From contig NZ_CP150235.1 in NCBI RefSeq assembly GCF_037974355.1, positions 62,001 to 126,000 on the forward strand: 64,000 nt of DNA, in the 5' to 3' direction. Source of the DNA: Paenibacillus sp. FSL R5-0517 (lineage in GTDB: Bacteria > Bacillota > Bacilli > Paenibacillales > Paenibacillaceae). The notes under the pieces are model-generated. The model was given only the letters and a program-made list of their open reading frames with translations. It was not told the DNA's origin and did not search any database. Of the stretch, positions 49,276 through 57,443 are shown piece by piece (within the stretch, counting starts at the first letter, position 1; each line of letters starts with the position of its first letter). A program made the translations under genes and the position numbers.

Positions 49276-51267
49276 TCACCATGACAGACCTCCGAATATG
49301 GCTTCTATTAGTTTGGTTACACTCATGCTCCAGCGGGACTTCGTCTGCTCATCCAGTCCGGATTTTAGGAAATTGTTCATATGGCGGTTCTCCAGCACGA
49401 TCGTGTACAGGGGATCGGTCATGGCCCAAGCTACGGGGGATGTGTGCGTTAATTTATAGGTAATTCGATCTTCTATGCCATCCCATTGCTTGGTGAGGGT
49501 ATGTCCGTCTTCAAAAGCAATGCGAACAGGAACGGCGTTGTAATCACTGCCTTTTTTGACAATCGTCACGGATGACTCGTACCATGTTTGACCGTCTTTC
49601 TGTACAGGCGTAACACGAATCTTCTCTACAGCAAAGTCAGCCATTCCATTACCGTAGACGTATTGGTCAAAATAATCAGACCAGGACGTGCGGGTCACTT
49701 GTTCCACAACGTTCTGAAAATCTGCCGAAGTGGGATGTTTGAAGCGGTACTTCTTCACATAGGTAGAGAGAATGCGTTCCATCTTTTTTGTGCCGACTTG
49801 ATGTTCAATACCAAGCAATACAAGCTTGCCACGTGTGTAGACATTGGCTGCATACTCATTCTGTGAATCGAACTTCCAGGATTCTTGTGTTAAGGATGAA
49901 GGAGACGTAATCAGGCCCGATTGTACCGGCAGATTCGGAATCAATCCGTATTCCTGCTCCATCAATTTGTCTTCTGCATAAGAGGTGAACCCCTCATCCA
50001 GCCAGGCTTCCTCGAATTCGTTGCTGGCAACCATGCCGTAGAAGTACTGGTGTCCGATCTCGTGGACTACGGTACGTTCCAGGTCATAACCTGGAGTAGT
50101 GTCATCGGCTCCAAAGGCCGTTACCAGCGTAGGGTATTCCATACCTCCAGCACCGTTCCCCGCTTTGGGTGGAACAACGATGGATAAGGTAGCATAAGGA
50201 TACGGGCCAAACCATTTGCTATAATTGGATAGAGCGGCCTTCGCGGCGTAGAAATAACGTTCCTTCAGATCCTGATGAGCAGGATCTAAATATAATTTGA
50301 TTCGTACACCAGGCACATTGGGTGCAGAGAAGGGTTCCTCGGCGTAGACAAAATTCGGTGAAGCTGCCCAGGCGAAATCATGCACATCATCGGCATAGAA
50401 TTGATAGACTTTTTCTCCGTTCTTCACCACGGCTTGTTGTGTCGGAAATCCGGTAGCGGCAACTTTGTATGTTTCAGGCACCCGAATACGCACACTATAT
50501 ATACCGAAGTCGGCGTAAAACTCTGAATTGCCATGGTATTGGTGCAGATTCCAGCCTTCCGTTGTCCGTCCGCGCCTGCCCACAGGTTCATAGGCACTTA
50601 ATTTAGGAAACCATTGACCTGCCATGACAAAATCATCAGCAGTTCCCATCCGGGCAAAAATCTTTGGCAGATTCACTTGGAATCGGGTGTGGAGTGTAAT
50701 GCTTTCTCCGCCTTTGACGGGTTTGGGTAAGCGTACTTTAATGAGGGTGGTGTCCTTGATATTTCCGTCATCTGGTTGCACATACTGCATCCGGTGCAGC
50801 AGAGAGAGCCCGTCCTCCGTTTTCATTTCGGTAATATTCATGGAGCCATAACCGTTGGTAGGCATGACATCACCCCGAAGCTTTCCACCGGATTCCTTCA
50901 TAAAGGTGGTGTCAGCAGAAGAGAAGGCGTTGGGATACATATGAAAGTAAAGCTCGTTGACGGTTTTTTTACCTGGATGTGTCCAGGTAATCGTCTGAGT
51001 CCCTTCCAGTACGTTCCCTTCGACCAGTTTTACATCCATGTGATATTCCACAACACGGTTGCTGTACACTTCGGCAGTAGGGGTCTGTACACTTTCTGGA
51101 GGTGCTGGGGTTGGGGCTTTTGCCTTAGGCTTGCCCGATTCCGGGGCAAGTGTTGGCAATCCGGAATGAGTTGAGTGAGTATAACCCAGAGTGATCCATA
51201 TCCCTCCGGCCAGCACACACAGGGCCAGGGATGCGGTGAGCCAGCTCTTGGCGCGTCGTGGAATCAT
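49276..51267 (-). CDS. M1-family zinc metallopeptidase, membrane-anchored
   Basis: 663 residues from ATG 51267 (GGGAGGTATTTATCG upstream); a longer start at 51294 overlaps that site. One signal-anchor (SWLTASLALCVLAGGIWITLGY), a Pro-rich linker (PKAKAPTPAPPES), the M1 beta-saddle domain (VVEYHMDVKL... TQTITWTH), a GGMEYPTLV substrate loop, and the catalytic HEIGH (H402, E403, H406) with third ligand E425 in EAWLDEGFTSYA. Faces the outside of the cell. M1 enzymes are usually aminopeptidases; specificity is not deducible. Shares an operon with the membrane protein downstream. Confidence 0.93.
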   Translation of the reverse strand: MIPRRAKSWLTASLALCVLAGGIWITLGYTHSTHSGLPTLAPESGKPKAKAPTPAPPESVQTPTAEVYSNRVVEYHMDVKLVEGNVLEGTQTITWTHPGKKTVNELYFHMYPNAFSSADTTFMKESGGKLRGDVMPTNGYGSMNITEMKTEDGLSLLHRMQYVQPDDGNIKDTTLIKVRLPKPVKGGESITLHTRFQVNLPKIFARMGTADDFVMAGQWFPKLSAYEPVGRRGRTTEGWNLHQYHGNSEFYADFGIYSVRIRVPETYKVAATGFPTQQAVVKNGEKVYQFYADDVHDFAWAASPNFVYAEEPFSAPNVPGVRIKLYLDPAHQDLKERYFYAAKAALSNYSKWFGPYPYATLSIVVPPKAGNGAGGMEYPTLVTAFGADDTTPGYDLERTVVHEIGHQYFYGMVASNEFEEAWLDEGFTSYAEDKLMEQEYGLIPNLPVQSGLITSPSSLTQESWKFDSQNEYAANVYTRGKLVLLGIEHQVGTKKMERILSTYVKKYRFKHPTSADFQNVVEQVTRTSWSDYFDQYVYGNGMADFAVEKIRVTPVQKDGQTWYESSVTIVKKGSDYNAVPVRIAFEDGHTLTKQWDGIEDRITYKLTHTSPVAWAMTDPLYTIVLENRHMNNFLKSGLDEQTKSRWSMSVTKLIEAIFGGLSW

Positions 51268-51368
51268 CGATAAATACCTCCCGTTGACAAGCATCTACAG
51301 CATGTATATGTTTGCAATGGGCCGATTATTAGTTAAAATATTTGTATCAACCCTTGGAGGCTATAAAC

Positions 51369-51872
51369 ATGGACCAAAACGAGCAAAACGGCAAAAAGCA
51401 GATTGCCTTGAATATCGTTAGTGCAAAGAGCAAGCATAAAGGCTTCGGTGCAGGCTCCATTGATCTGAATAACCTATCTCCGGTCATTATTGACAATGGC
51501 GAAGCCAAAATTGATATTGGTGCGATGCATGCGAAGAGTAAAGTGGAGCGCAATATCAAGTTCTCGACGAATCGTGAAGATGTGCCCAACGGACGCCAAG
51601 TATGGCTGGTGTGGGTAGCTGTGGATCGCACGGAAGAGGGACAGCTGTATGGTGGAGCAACGGCATGTGAGATGTGGATCGATACAGAAGCGAGACGCGG
51701 ATGGAAACTGCTGGCTGAACATGTGAATCGCATGGATTATGCCATGAAGCGCCGTTTCATGCTGGATGAGCTGGGGCCGGAAGATCGGGCTGCACTCAAG
51801 AAGCTGTTGATCTCACACAACGAAGAATGGTGGAATGCTTCTCCGGATGAATTGAAAGAAGCACTCGCTTAA
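51369..51872 (+). CDS. ywhD: YwhD family protein
   Basis: 167 residues from ATG 51369 (TTGGAGGCTATAAAC upstream). Recognised from KGFGAGSIDLNNLSPVIID and IDIGAMHAKSKVERNIKF, which match B. subtilis YwhD (about 170 residues, function unknown), plus QVWLVWVAVDR and GRCEMW-type strands (ACEMWIDTEARRGWKLLAEHVN). Conserved linkage to pbpG, speE and speB in Bacillus holds here, with pbpG next to it on the other strand. A role in the same process as PBP2d is suggested only by that linkage. Confidence 0.9.
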   Translation: MDQNEQNGKKQIALNIVSAKSKHKGFGAGSIDLNNLSPVIIDNGEAKIDIGAMHAKSKVERNIKFSTNREDVPNGRQVWLVWVAVDRTEEGQLYGGATACEMWIDTEARRGWKLLAEHVNRMDYAMKRRFMLDELGPEDRAALKKLLISHNEEWWNASPDELKEALA

Positions 51873-51907
51873 GGCAAATCAATTCAACACCGTATAAAAT
51901 TAAAAAA

Positions 51908-51953
51908 GCAAAAGGACCCTTGACCGTAAAGTTCGGTTTGGGGTCTTTTGCTT
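51908..51953. terminator. Bidirectional terminator between ywhD and pbpG
   Basis: GCAAAAGGACCC and GGGGTCTTTTGC form the outer stem; GACCG pairs with CGGTT inside. Confidence 0.75.
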
Positions 51954-52071
51954 GTGCATGATCTGTATTCATCGAACTGAATAATTATGAGTTTTCATCC
52001 GAAGTTAATTTCCAAATGCCTAATATAACGAGAGGTTACGGGTGACGCAACTAAGTCATCGTGCATTTGCG

Positions 52072-54150
52072 TCATTCTACCCACCAACGTTTGAAATCTC
52101 CCCACCAGGAATGTTTCTCTTCCTGTATGCCTTGTTGATTCTGTACCTCACGGGTCTTCTCATCTTCTCCAGGATCCGAATCATCCGTCGTACCGTGGCA
52201 GACCTCTGTGGGTTCAGTGCCGTCAATAAAAACTTCCAGTCGTTTCTCTTCACAACCGGTGCCTGCCAGCTTACCGGATTCCGGGTCGATATAGACACTT
52301 ACGACGTGATCAGGAACAGTGAAAATTTTGGGTGGTACGCTCGCAAGCGCCTGCTCTGTGAATTGGGCAAAGATTGGTGCCGCGCGGCGGCCGTCCGAAG
52401 TCGATATGGCTTTGCCTTGGTCATATCCAACCCATACGGCGGTAGAAAGCTCTGGTGTGAATCCAACGAGCCAGGCATCCGTGTTGGTTGTGCCTGTCTT
52501 TCCGGCTACCGGACGTTTAATTGTGGCAGATACCCGGTTACCGGTTCCTCCATTTTCGAATACACTTTCCATTAATCGAGTTAGTACATAAGCTGCCGCA
52601 GGTTCCACAACGGTCTCAGCCTTGGTTTGAGGCGATTCATAGAGTACACGTCCTGCTGCATCCGTCACTTGCAGAATGGCGACAGGCGGCGTTCGTTGTC
52701 CACCAGCAGCAATGACGGAAAAGGCCGACGCCATCTCCAGCGGGCTGACAGGTGACGTTCCCAGTGCGAGAGAAGGTACGGCGCTCAGGTTGCTCGTAAT
52801 ACCGAGGTTTTTCGCCATACTCACAACCTGCTCAGGACCGATCTGCATAATGGTGTTCACCGCATAGATATTGTCTGAAGCGGCGATCGCTTGTCTAAGG
52901 TCAATCTCACCCAGATATTTGTCTCCGAAGTTGCCGGGTTTATAGGTCTTGCGGTCATTGTCGTAGTGAAATAGGGTAGGTTCACTATTAAATATGGATG
53001 CACTGGTGAGTTGCTTGGACTCCAGGGCAGCCAGATACATAATAGGTTTAAACGCCGAACCTGGCTGGCGCGTTGTCGCCAGTACATGGTTAATCTGATT
53101 GGTGCGGTAATTCTTGCCGCCCACCATGGCTTTAATGTAACCTGTCCGAGGGTCGATGGACACCAGAGCCGTCTCCAGCTCACTTTTGGCATCCATACCT
53201 TTCGCTATGGCGTCTTCCGCTGCTTTTTGTACACGCAGATCCAGTGTGGTGTAGATGTTCAATCCTCCGTGATCCAGCATCGCTTCACTGATGCCCAGCT
53301 CTTTGATGGCCAGATTCCGGATATAGTCACGGAAATACGGGGCGCTTTCCACCGTTTTACGCTCACTTTCCGGTTTGAACACCAGCATTTGCTCATAAGC
53401 TTTATCCGCTTCAGCTTGGGTGATCTTGCCGATATCAGCCATAGCATTCAGCACGATCTTCTGCCGGTCTTTGGCGTTTTTCATATGATTATAGGGTGAA
53501 TAGTAGGTCGGTCCTTTTGGGATGCCTGCCAGCATGGCGCTCTCTGCGAGATCCAGCTGTTTGGCGGATTTGCCAAAATACATTCGCGAAGCTGCTTCGA
53601 TTCCGTATGCACCATGCCCATAATAGATTTCATTCAGATACATCTGTAGGATTTCATCCTTGCTGTATTTCATCTCCAATTGCGCCGTGTACATGGCTTC
53701 TTTTGCTTTGCGAGTCCATGTTTTCTCATGAGATAGATATAGATTGCGCGCCAGTTGCTGGGTCAATGTACTCGCGCCTTGCGACATCTGCATATGTTCG
53801 AGGTTAACGAGCACGGCCCGTCCCATTCCCTGAACGTCAAAACCGTAGTGATTATAGAACTTGCGATCCTCTACAGCCAGAGTGGCATTGACGAGATTCG
53901 GAGCGATATCCTCCAGTTGAACCGGAACAGAGTCTTTGCCACCGGCGGAGAAGGTAGCGATCACTTCCCCTTGACTGTCCAGCAATCGGGAATTCCGATC
54001 AGAGTCTGCGAGGGGCAGGCTGGTTGCGTATAGGTAGACCAATCCTGCAGCGGTAGCAAGCATGGCGAGCACGGCGAGCAGAGACAGGTTTTTAATGAAT
54101 TTACGTACACGGAACCCGCGTTTGCGGGTCTTTTGATTTGGCTTGGTCAT
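52072..54150 (-). CDS. pbpG: Class A penicillin-binding protein (PBP2d type)
   Basis: 692-residue bifunctional enzyme that polymerises and cross-links peptidoglycan. A basic cytosolic tail, one membrane helix (about 21-43), then the GT51 glycosyltransferase domain: catalytic E94 in VEDRKFYNHYGFD, QGASTLTQQLARN, TYKSKDEILQMYLNEIYYG-like helix (KYSKDEILQMYLNEIYYG), and a transpeptidase domain with SAFK (S365-K368), SDN (S425-N427) and KTG (551-553). The C-terminus is acidic then W-rich (HSWWGDFKRWWVE), atypical and perhaps a membrane-interacting tail. Adjacent to speE/ywhD as in B. subtilis ywhE (pbpG), where it acts in spore cortex formation. Confidence 0.93.
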   Translation of the reverse strand: MTKPNQKTRKRGFRVRKFIKNLSLLAVLAMLATAAGLVYLYATSLPLADSDRNSRLLDSQGEVIATFSAGGKDSVPVQLEDIAPNLVNATLAVEDRKFYNHYGFDVQGMGRAVLVNLEHMQMSQGASTLTQQLARNLYLSHEKTWTRKAKEAMYTAQLEMKYSKDEILQMYLNEIYYGHGAYGIEAASRMYFGKSAKQLDLAESAMLAGIPKGPTYYSPYNHMKNAKDRQKIVLNAMADIGKITQAEADKAYEQMLVFKPESERKTVESAPYFRDYIRNLAIKELGISEAMLDHGGLNIYTTLDLRVQKAAEDAIAKGMDAKSELETALVSIDPRTGYIKAMVGGKNYRTNQINHVLATTRQPGSAFKPIMYLAALESKQLTSASIFNSEPTLFHYDNDRKTYKPGNFGDKYLGEIDLRQAIAASDNIYAVNTIMQIGPEQVVSMAKNLGITSNLSAVPSLALGTSPVSPLEMASAFSVIAAGGQRTPPVAILQVTDAAGRVLYESPQTKAETVVEPAAAYVLTRLMESVFENGGTGNRVSATIKRPVAGKTGTTNTDAWLVGFTPELSTAVWVGYDQGKAISTSDGRRAAPIFAQFTEQALASVPPKIFTVPDHVVSVYIDPESGKLAGTGCEEKRLEVFIDGTEPTEVCHGTTDDSDPGEDEKTREVQNQQGIQEEKHSWWGDFKRWWVE

Positions 54151-54254
54151 GGAACGGGCTCCTCTCTTTTCTTCCAGTATGGGACTTCATTGGCAGGGAT
54201 ATTCAATCAGGTGCATAAGCAGACAAAATGTAGCGTTTTCGCCGGAAAAACCGT

Positions 54255-54284
54255 TTTGCAGTATAAACGTCAATCGCGTATAAT
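54255..54284 (+). promoter_or_regulatory. Possible speE promoter
   Basis: TTTGCA (54255-54260), 18 bp, TATAAT (54279-54284). The rest of the 410-bp pbpG-speE gap holds a short hairpin AGTGC-ATC-GCACT (about 54499-54511) and otherwise nothing I recognise. Confidence 0.5.
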
Positions 54285-54562
54285 GCAAAAGGGTAATGAA
54301 AAGGTAAGATTCGGCACAAGATACTAAAGCGCGTAAGGACGAACAGACGAATGGTCATTGATTCATTGATTAGTCAGACGCTCTGCACGCTCTGGTCAAT
54401 TTAATCTATATAATGAAGTGAACCGCGGACTTTTCCCGCAGGCCAGCAATCATAACGTGATATGGCGCCGAACGCTGGACGTGCTTGGGCGAACCGATTA
54501 TAGTGCATCGCACTTGATCGGGTATGGCTGATCATTAACTTTACGGAAAGAAGGTAGAGATT

Positions 54563-55390
54563 ATGGAATTGTGGTTTACGGAGAAACAGACCCCGGTATT
54601 CGGGATCACCGCGAAGATTAAGCAGACCTATGTCACAGAGAAAACCGATTTTCAAGATTTGGCCATGGTAGAAACCGAGGAATTCGGTAACATGTTGCTT
54701 CTTGATGGCATGGTGATGACGACCGTAAAAGACGAATTCGTATATCACGAAATGGCGGCACATCCTGCGCTGAACACTCACCCGAATCCGAAAAAAGTTC
54801 TGGTTGTCGGTGGTGGCGATGGCGGGGTCATTCGTGAAGTGATCAAGCATGCTGCTGTAGAAAAAGCAGTTCTCGTCGAGATCGACGGAAAAGTCATTGA
54901 ATACTCCAAAAAATATTTGCCTGAAATCGCCGGCAAGTTGGACGAGCCTAATGTTGAAGTGCTTGTCAACGACGGCTACATGCATATTATTGAACATAAA
55001 AATGAATACGATGTGATCATCGTAGACTCTACAGAGCCTGTAGGTCCGGCTGCTCCATTGTTTGAGCGCGGTTTCTACCAAGGTATCTATGAAGCGTTAA
55101 AAGAAGACGGAATCTTCGTTGCCCAAACGGACAACCCGTGGTTCAAGGCGGATCTGATCCAGAAGGTGAACAAAGACGTCAAAGAAATCTTCCCGATCGT
55201 ACATGTGTACGGCTGTAATATTCCAACCTATCCAAGTGGTTTGTGGACATTCACGATGGGTAGCAAGAAACATGACCCGCTCAAAGTGGATGAGACCCAA
55301 ATCCCGGAGATGGATACCAAGTATTACTCTCCGCGTCTGCATAAAGCAGCATTTGTACTTCCTAAATTCGTGGAAGATTTAACGAAATAA
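54563..55390 (+). CDS. speE: Spermidine synthase
   Basis: Transfers an aminopropyl group from decarboxylated S-adenosylmethionine to putrescine. The 275-residue protein has the N-terminal strand domain ([23 protein letters not shown]), the methyltransferase-like Rossmann core with [39 protein letters not shown] and the DSTEPVGPA loop carrying the catalytic aspartate. GAAGGTAGAG lies before ATG 54563. speB follows after 14 bp, so putrescine and spermidine synthesis are in one operon. Confidence 0.96.
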   Translation: MELWFTEKQTPVFGITAKIKQTYVTEKTDFQDLAMVETEEFGNMLLLDGMVMTTVKDEFVYHEMAAHPALNTHPNPKKVLVVGGGDGGVIREVIKHAAVEKAVLVEIDGKVIEYSKKYLPEIAGKLDEPNVEVLVNDGYMHIIEHKNEYDVIIVDSTEPVGPAAPLFERGFYQGIYEALKEDGIFVAQTDNPWFKADLIQKVNKDVKEIFPIVHVYGCNIPTYPSGLWTFTMGSKKHDPLKVDETQIPEMDTKYYSPRLHKAAFVLPKFVEDLTK

Positions 55391-55404
55391 AGGGGAAATC
55401 ATTA

Positions 55405-56274
55405 ATGAAACTGGATCAAGCTTATTCAGGAAACGTATTTATTTGCAGCTCTGAGGATTATGAGAACTCGAAAGCAGTTATCTATGGTATGCCCATGGAT
55501 TATACTGTCAGCTTCCGTCCGGGTTCCCGTTTTGGCCCATCTCATATCCGTCAAGCATCTGTTGGACTCGAAGAGTACAGCCCATATCTCGACAAAAGCA
55601 TCGTAGACATGACGTACTTTGACGCTGGAGACTTGCTACTGCCTTTCGGTAACGCGGGACGCAGCCTTGATGTAATTCATGAATACATCGGCAGTCTGCT
55701 TGCTGATGACAAGTTCCCAGTTGGTCTCGGTGGCGAGCATCTGGTTACTTGGCCAGTCATCCAACAAATGTACAAGAAATACCCGGATCTTATCCTGATT
55801 CATATTGATGCACACGCAGACCTTCGTGAAAATTATGAAGGCGAGCCATTGTCTCACTCCACGCCAGTGCGTAAAGCAGCTGAGTTGATGGGTGGCCAAA
55901 ACATCTATCAGTTCGGTATCCGTTCTGGTTCCCGTGAGGAGTTCCAGTATGGTCGTGAGAACATCAACTTCTACCCATTTGAAGTGGCAGCTCCGATGAA
56001 GGAAGCTCTTCCGAAGATGGGCAACCGTCCAGTATATGTGACCATCGACATCGATGTGCTTGATCCGTCAGCAGCTCCAGGAACAGGTACAGCAGAAGCG
56101 GGCGGCATTACGTCCAAAGAACTGCTGGAAGCCATCCATATGATCGCCGGATCTGATGTAAATGTAGTTGGTTGTGACCTGGTTGAAGTAGCACCAATCT
56201 ATGATCCCACACAACAGACACAGATTGTAGCTGCGAAGCTGATTCGCGAAATGCTGCTTGGATTCGTGAAATAA
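55405..56274 (+). CDS. speB: Agmatinase
   Basis: Hydrolyses agmatine to putrescine and urea, supplying SpeE. The 289 residues belong to the ureohydrolase family with the binuclear Mn ligands in GLGGEHLVTWP, LIHIDAHADLRENYEG and VYVTIDIDVLDPSAAPGTG, and the GGITSKELLEAI helix. Overall length and the D-x-H-x-D pair fit agmatinase rather than arginase. AGGGGAAATC precedes ATG 55405. A strong terminator ends the operon. Confidence 0.95.
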   Translation: MKLDQAYSGNVFICSSEDYENSKAVIYGMPMDYTVSFRPGSRFGPSHIRQASVGLEEYSPYLDKSIVDMTYFDAGDLLLPFGNAGRSLDVIHEYIGSLLADDKFPVGLGGEHLVTWPVIQQMYKKYPDLILIHIDAHADLRENYEGEPLSHSTPVRKAAELMGGQNIYQFGIRSGSREEFQYGRENINFYPFEVAAPMKEALPKMGNRPVYVTIDIDVLDPSAAPGTGTAEAGGITSKELLEAIHMIAGSDVNVVGCDLVEVAPIYDPTQQTQIVAAKLIREMLLGFVK

Positions 56275-56295
56275 CACAGAATAATTGATAAAGAT

Positions 56296-56350
56296 AACGC
56301 TCTCTGTCTGCGCTGTTTCAAATTAGCGCAGGGAGGGCGTTTTTTTTGTT
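56296..56350 (+). terminator. Intrinsic terminator of speE-speB
   Basis: AACGCTCTCTGTCTGCGCT pairs with AGCGCAGGGAGGGCGTT, then eight T. Confidence 0.88.
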
Positions 56351-56440
56351 CACGTTTATCCCTGTGCCCTCAACTATTCTAGCTTAAGGAACGGAATTGA
56401 TTGTTGGACCAAAAGTATTCTGGCAAACCAAATAATGAAG

Positions 56441-56465
56441 TTAACTTAACTTAACTTAATTTAAC
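56441..56465 (+). repeat. TTAAC pentanucleotide run
   Basis: Five consecutive copies of TTAAC (one TTAAT) directly upstream of the candidate promoter of the 56.5 kb small RNA. The last copies overlap its -35. Confidence 0.7.
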
Positions 56466-56489
56466 TTTTGGAAAGAGCTATGCTATACT
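56461..56489 (+). promoter_or_regulatory. Candidate promoter of the plus-strand RNA
   Basis: TTAACT (56461-56466), 17 bp, TATACT (56484-56489). The -35 is formed by the repeat units themselves. Confidence 0.5.
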
Positions 56490-56495
56490 GACTAC

Positions 56496-56712
56496 ATAAG
56501 TATTCAGTAGTATATTAATTGATATATTACATTCGTGAAGTATATGGTGATCGGGTTCGACCATATACTAAAAAAGAGTCTTCACCGCGCCAACGGCAAA
56601 GACTCTTAGGACCCGAAAGGCTGTGGATTGCCACGGCGCGCATGAACTAAATAATGCTATTCAAGCGAAACCCACCGTCAGGCTTCCGACCTTATGAGGT
56701 GGGTTTTCGCTT
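56496..56712 (+). ncRNA. Candidate antisense/regulatory RNA facing a small toxin-like gene
   Basis: Predicted from promoter to shared terminator, about 217 nt. Hairpin AGTATATGGT/ACCATATACT (56539-56569). Then AAGAGTCTT (56574-56582) pairs with AAGACTCTT (56599-56607) around a 16-nt loop whose CGCGCC and GGCAA can pair with GGCGCG and TTGCC at 56628-56640, giving either an H-type pseudoknot or two exclusive folds. It ends at hairpin 56663-56712, which overlaps the 3' end of the minus-strand small gene. No open reading frame with a ribosome site is seen. Layout matches the antitoxin RNA of convergent type I systems. Inference. Confidence 0.5.
56663..56712. terminator. Shared bidirectional hairpin of the convergent RNA pair
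   Basis: AAGCGAAACCCACC (56663-56676) pairs with GGTGGGTTTTCGCTT (56698-56712) with one bulged T. The stop codon of the minus gene falls in the loop. Confidence 0.75.
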
Positions 56713-56823
56713 GCTACGAAACTTTTTGCGTAACCAACGGTAAAGCTTTCGTCCACTCAGTACAATACTGAGGATCGCCGCAATCCATCGGATCACATCA
56801 AGCAACGCCACAAGTTTGACCAT
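56692..56823 (-). CDS. 43-residue hydrophobic peptide with basic tail, type I toxin-like
   Basis: ATG 56823 follows a strong GAGAGGGGGTG at good spacing. The peptide begins VKLVALLDVIRWIAAILSIVLSG (one membrane segment with one Arg) and ends in a highly basic tail (RKLYRWLRKKFRSKRKPTS). A single segment with Lys/Arg tail is the shape of type I toxins (Fst, TxpA, BsrG), though I see no direct homology. The stop lies in the shared terminator and the complementary RNA is transcribed from the other strand. An upstream TTG start at 56883 is less likely. Its promoter is described at 56899-56927. Confidence 0.55.
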   Translation of the reverse strand: MVKLVALLDVIRWIAAILSIVLSGRKLYRWLRKKFRSKRKPTS

Positions 56824-56898
56824 CGACGTCACCCCCTCTCGGGAAGCTGCGCCGTGATCTGGAAAACATCCACCGTTATTCAAGAGTCCATAAAATCA

Positions 56899-56927
56899 AT
56901 TATAGCACGTATGTTCCTATGTCTCTA
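56899..56927 (-). promoter_or_regulatory. Promoter of the toxin-like gene
   Basis: Minus strand TAGAGA (56922-56927), 17 bp, TATAAT (56899-56904); the mRNA leader would be about 70 nt. Confidence 0.55.
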
Positions 56928-57036
56928 CCATTTATTGCTTGTATCAGTACAGGCTCGCACATGCAGATATCTTGCCTTGGCATGAATCTATCACCACACT
57001 TATGTATAATATGGAAGTAGAGGAAGGTGAATATGT

Positions 57037-57285
57037 ATGCGTGTGATTCGATCTCAATTGAGTATGTATCCCAAATGGTTTCCTGTAGTTTTTATAGTTT
57101 TTTTCATCAATTTTGTATTAGCAGTGACGGTATTTCTTAACTTCACGTTGATGTTGGCTAGCCTCGCGATGCTTTTTGCTGCATATAGTATTCGGGAATA
57201 TAAATACAACAAAATATACTTTAGTTTATGCCTGTTCTTAAGTGTCAGTTTTGTTATCCTTGGTATAAGAACATTTCCCATGTAA
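57037..57285 (+). CDS. Small membrane protein of unknown function
   Basis: 82 residues with two or three membrane helices (WFPVVFIVFFINFVLAVTVFLNF, TLMLASLAMLFAAYS, IYFSLCLFLSVSFVILGI) and short polar turns. AGAGGAAGGTG lies before ATG 57037, and TATAAT is at 57005-57010, but the -35 is unclear. Base composition is lower in GC than neighbouring genes. It stands alone between the convergent RNA pair and the Asp-box gene. No family recognised. Confidence 0.65.
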   Translation: MRVIRSQLSMYPKWFPVVFIVFFINFVLAVTVFLNFTLMLASLAMLFAAYSIREYKYNKIYFSLCLFLSVSFVILGIRTFPM

Positions 57286-57311
57286 CTTAGAGTGCACAAC
57301 GTTTAGTGATC

Positions 57312-57361
57312 AACCACCTCTGCCCGCATGATACCAATCATGGGTAAAGGTGGTTTTTTTC
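57312..57361 (+). terminator. Intrinsic terminator after the small membrane protein
   Basis: AACCACCT...CCCGCATGAT pairs with ATCATGGG...AGGTGGTT, followed by TTTTTTT. Confidence 0.85.
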
Positions 57362-57443
57362 TTGCGAAATTGTCATCCAAGTGCACCAGATTGTTACGTT
57401 ATAACCAAACAAATTGGGTAAAACCATAGAAGGAGGTGTTACG

